Shown here in pieces: positions 60,345-64,000 of a DNA stretch of 64,000 nucleotides. The DNA lies in assembly GCA_033675545.1 (NCBI GenBank), contig JAWDGP010000054.1, positions 1-64,000 on the forward strand, written 5' to 3'. This stretch comes from Elysia crispata (lineage: Eukaryota > Mollusca > Gastropoda > Plakobranchidae). Position 1 is the first letter of the stretch, and every line of letters starts with the position of its first letter. The notes beneath the pieces are model-generated. The model saw nothing but the letters and a program-made list of their open reading frames with translations, made no database searches and was not told where the DNA came from. The translations under genes and the position numbers were made by a program.

Positions 60345-63300
60345 CCCGTTGCTGAAAACGTTTAATGATGTATTAGAGTTCAAATTTGGTAACATGATAA
60401 CAAGTATTTTTATTGTACATGACATTGGATTTAAAAAAAAAAATACCTGTGACTAGTATGTAATGATCACAAAAGACAAGCTTTCTTATTAAGATATAAA
60501 AGGTGGAAGCTAAATATATTAGAAGAGCATTGATTGAAAGGGCGAACGAAGATTCTTTTGATACTTGCTGGAAGGAGGAACCTCTGATTCATGATTTATG
60601 AACACTTAGGTTTAAACGCTGATTTGACCAATTTTTTTTTAGTTTTCATTATCATTCAATGTTTAGCAAAATTCAATAAAGGGAAATTTCAAACAATGTA
60701 ACAGAGTACTATTTCTTGATAAATAAAGCACAGTGTTTAATTATAATTTTGTTTTGATATTTTTTTTTCAAATTAATACTTGAACTTGTTAATACCATGT
60801 AATTTTTTTTCCTGCATGAAACTCTAAGACACTGCTATCATTCTCTACAAATAGTATATTTTTCCTCAAAGAGTGACCTACTTGATCTGCGTATCCTTCA
60901 ATTTTTTTTTTAATTTTCACGTTAAAAAATCATAAACCTGCATATGTGGAACTTCAGCGTTTTTTTTTTTACCTTGAGTTCTGATTTGAACAAAAACAAG
61001 GTTGAGAGTCTCGTAAAGCCTAAAAATACGACTCTAAATTTTAAAATGTTGCGAATTTTACCAGATTTAGGGGCAAATGTCTCATATAAGAGCGTCTTTT
61101 TACCTGATTTCTCTCCCAATTATGTGATAAATCAACCCAACAAGTGAGGTTAAATATTGGTTGAGTTATGAATATTTGAATTTTGCCCTTTTAATTAGAT
61201 TGATGTTTTTGTATTTTTAATTCAAGACATTTTATGTAGTCGATATAAACATTCCAGAGTGAATAAAGAGATTTAAAATGGGAGTGATTTTTAATGCAGT
61301 TACTTTGAGCTGGTAGTTTTTGTAACAACTGAAGTTTCAAAACTATGTGGAGCTCATATAATGCAAATACAGTAAAAGTCTGCGATACGTGCATTTCATT
61401 TCATTATTGATTTACTTTACAAACCCGACATACATATTTATAAGCCATTCATAAATATATTTCATCTGTTATTTAACAACAAAGGCTATGTTCAGTGTAG
61501 GCCTATGTACTTTAGGATATGTACAAACAAAGAACTTCACTAAATTTCAATTAATAAAATGTTTTCTCAAGCAACAACTCCTTCACGTTCACCAAGTTCT
61601 AGGAGGCCTAGACTGTCGTCTCTCTGTTTCACCATGCTCAAGATTCGGTTTGTCGTGATTCATACTAGGTACCACAAAGAGATATTTCAAATCCAGCAAA
61701 TTTGAATAAACCCAATTGCGCTATAAAGACATTGTGGCGACATGAAATTTCCCACAATTTTCATCAAAATCGGTTGGGAAATAAAAATCTTAAAGCTTTT
61801 TAAATTTTGTGCATAACAAATTGCGTTCATCGGGCTATTTTTAAGAACATATAAATGTCGTTTGTTAAACTTTACGAAAGAAAAAGTGATATATTTACAA
61901 AGTCCAGTACAGTGATCAAACATATACAAAATTTCAGGGGGGTAGAAAATAAAGAAAAAAAATTATTGATCATCAAAAATGGCCAAAAACACTTGTGGCA
62001 CATCAAAATTACAAGGAAGTAGACTACATGAGGCACTTTTGGACCATCGTAAAAAAAACCACACATTCTTCAGATTGTTTCAATACTTATTTTTCTTATA
62101 CTAAATATTGCATTTAGTTCACTCAATGTTTTTCAGCAGCCGAGAAATTTATCTTTAAAAGTTAAAAAAAAAACGTAAATTGGCTTAGCGGCAAATTTTG
62201 CACATTGGAATAAAATTGGTCAAAATAGCATCATGTTTCAGAAGTTTTATGACAAAAAATACATTTTTCGTACTACAATAATGAAACTTTCAGATTGTTA
62301 GGTTTTTAGGATGCTGAATTTAATTATGCTATCTTTTTGATAAATTGATCACTGCTTCTATATCAAAACCGCATTTTAAATCACCGACTGAAGTAAAATG
62401 AATTATAATCAGAGATTAATTATGATAGATCATTTATATTTTCAAATGCACACATCATACTGTAAGTTAAACAAAAAAAAAAGTTAATTAGATTTGGCCA
62501 CCAAAGATAGAGTGTAAAAAATTACATTTGGTTACTTAAAGCCAAATTCATGACTTTCTAGATCTAAATATCGGCAGATGAAATTTTGAATTAATTTCAT
62601 CAACACCCATTGAAAATGCGGTTTTATGCACAAATTTTGAGTATTCACAGATAAAATCGAGTTTGCATTCTTTGAAATATCCATAATAAATCCACAGATG
62701 CATGCAGTCTCAAAATTCATTGAGTTTTAAAAATTAAATCAGTAATAATTTTACTGAGCTGACCAGGGGCTTTCTTGCTGTTCCTTACTCTGCACAGCCT
62801 CCCGTCTAAAAACTCGAAAACCATTGTGTTTATTTTAATAAATAGCCTATAAAACATATTGTTATAAATGAACATAACTGCCCTGTCTGGGAACAGCCAA
62901 TTGAGCCGTGGCAGGCAATGGCAAAGGCTTAGAGATCGATCCTTGGGTTGACTTTTTTTTAACTTAAATCTCTCGACCAAGAAAAAATCAAATTGCCCGA
63001 TTTTCTTATATAACAGAGAAAATTGGTTATTCTTTAATTTTTAGCACACAACTTTTTTTTTTAATCTGGAAGCTTTATTAATTTGTCTTCAAAGTTTTTA
63101 TCTTGACGCCCAAAATGGCTGCCTCTATATTTCTCCTTTTGTGTGGTATGAAACTAAACTAATGCTTCTTCCAGTCATGAAACAGTTTGAGTCATGCAAA
63201 AATATGATTTCTTGGCCGAGATATCGCAATTTTAGTGAAAGCTGTATAATCTGTGTGACACTCCCAGCAAGCGAATTTTCAAAAATGTAGTCTTTTTAAT

Positions 63301-63477
63301 GCAGATTTTTTTAATACCTGCAGTTTAAGAATAACAAAACAAAACACATGTTTCAAAAGAAGAAAAAACGATCTTTCCAGTGATGTGAGTTTTGTTTGTG
63401 TAGACTTATTATAAGGCAGTTTTTAAAGCGTTTTAAAGTAGGGTAATTTTGACGTCATCAGCGATGCGTTAACTTTT
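60345..63477. other. AT-rich non-coding stretch
   Basis: No gene, RNA or mobile element recognised on either strand. Several A and T homopolymer runs. Confidence 0.4.
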
Positions 63478-64000
63478 CTACCGCCGGGAGATAGGGACTT
63501 TGTGGTAACTATTCATACCCTGAAAATTCTTGGATCGGAACATGTCCTCAAAAGGCGCACCCTTCGTCTCAGGCAGGAGCAGCATGAGGATGACACAGAG
63601 TATGGTTATCACACCCAGGCACAACATTGCCATGTAGAGTAGTGCAGGATTTTAGGGAAAGAGCATAGGACCAATCAATCCACCTATTCTGGTCAGCTTG
63701 TTACAGTATCTAAAAGCCAAGTTACGCACTGCCGTTGGGAAGAGTTCAACACAAAATATTAACACTATATCCCAAGCACATATTATTCCTATTTTGGCAA
63801 CAACTGCAAGACCTAAAATAACCTTTTCCTTCATCTCATTTTCAGTTTCATTGTCTTGATTATTATGATCACCGCCGAGGGTTAAAGTTACTATGGTTAC
63901 ACCAAAACAGGCAATGGAAACCACGAAGTGATGGAGAACATAACCCCATCACCTTGTAAAGAAACTCATGGTAGGTAAGGAAAAGAGGATGGTGGGAAGC
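63478..64000 (-). pseudogene. SLC22-like organic cation/anion transporter, 3' part, broken
   Basis: Minus-strand remnant that runs off the right edge. The frame 63924-63652 encodes two membrane helices (VSIACFGVTIVTLTLG, then GIICAWDIVLIFCVELFPT) with the conserved ELFPT and VRN motif of the SLC22 branch of the major facilitator superfamily. After an in-frame TAA (63654-63652) the same frame continues with a last helix (MAMLCLGVITILCVILMLL) and the typical LLPETKGAPFED tail to a TAG at 63480-63478. A second in-frame TGA lies at 63951-63949. Two stops in one frame argue for a pseudogene; the 5' part is outside the window. Confidence 0.78.

Overview
The window is eukaryotic and most likely from a mollusc, probably a gastropod. 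It is AT-rich and full of microsatellites. Its introns are large and its exons small and phase-1. It holds a decayed seven-transmembrane receptor of the kind seen in large gastropod chemosensory-type families, plus an SLC22-like transporter remnant. The taxon is my inference from family resemblance; no search was run.

1-47.3 kb: one plus-strand gene for a multi-EGF extracellular protein. I place 15 exons, each a multiple of 3 nt, phase 1 at both ends, and each encoding one six-cysteine EGF-like module. Five exon types (E1-E5) recur in order: block A (71-10403, E1-E5), block B (11304-32799, E1-E5), block C (33596-42403, E1, E2, E3; E4 and E5 deleted) and a diverged tail D (45742-47255, E2-like, E3-like). 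The gene probably runs off the left edge; its 3' end is unclear. Long pyrimidine (CT)n tracts, always on the coding strand, sit before E1, E2 and E4 and appear to be the recombination points that shuffled the blocks.

The E1-E2 intron of every block carries an old RTE-like LINE. In blocks B and C this was invaded by an L2-like LINE with an (ATT)n tail. In block B the L2-like LINE was in turn invaded by a 10.8-kb GC-richer Polinton/Maverick-related, virus-like element (12750-23531). The element has terminal inverted repeats built from 49-bp iterons (six left, three right) and a 5-6 bp target duplication. Its genes are a small zinc-ribbon-like protein, a DNA polymerase B + SF1 helicase + HNH fusion, a retrovirus-type integrase, a jelly-roll capsid remnant, several small membrane proteins, a coiled-coil/membrane protein, a putative jelly-roll surface protein and a conserved 220-aa protein. 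Polymerase-helicase and integrase would replicate and insert the DNA; capsid, jelly-roll and membrane proteins would form particles. Stops, frameshifts and a large capsid deletion show that this copy is dead. Block C keeps only 0.2 kb of terminal repeat at the same site, an imprecise excision scar.

47.3-64 kb: sparse. An (ATT)n tract at 50.9-51.1 kb, a 90-bp minisatellite at 54.8-55.6 kb, a 1-kb pogo/Tigger-like non-autonomous DNA transposon at 58.1-59.2 kb, a broken chemosensory-type GPCR at 59.4-60.3 kb (plus strand), and the 3' part of a broken SLC22-like transporter at 63.5-64 kb (minus strand).
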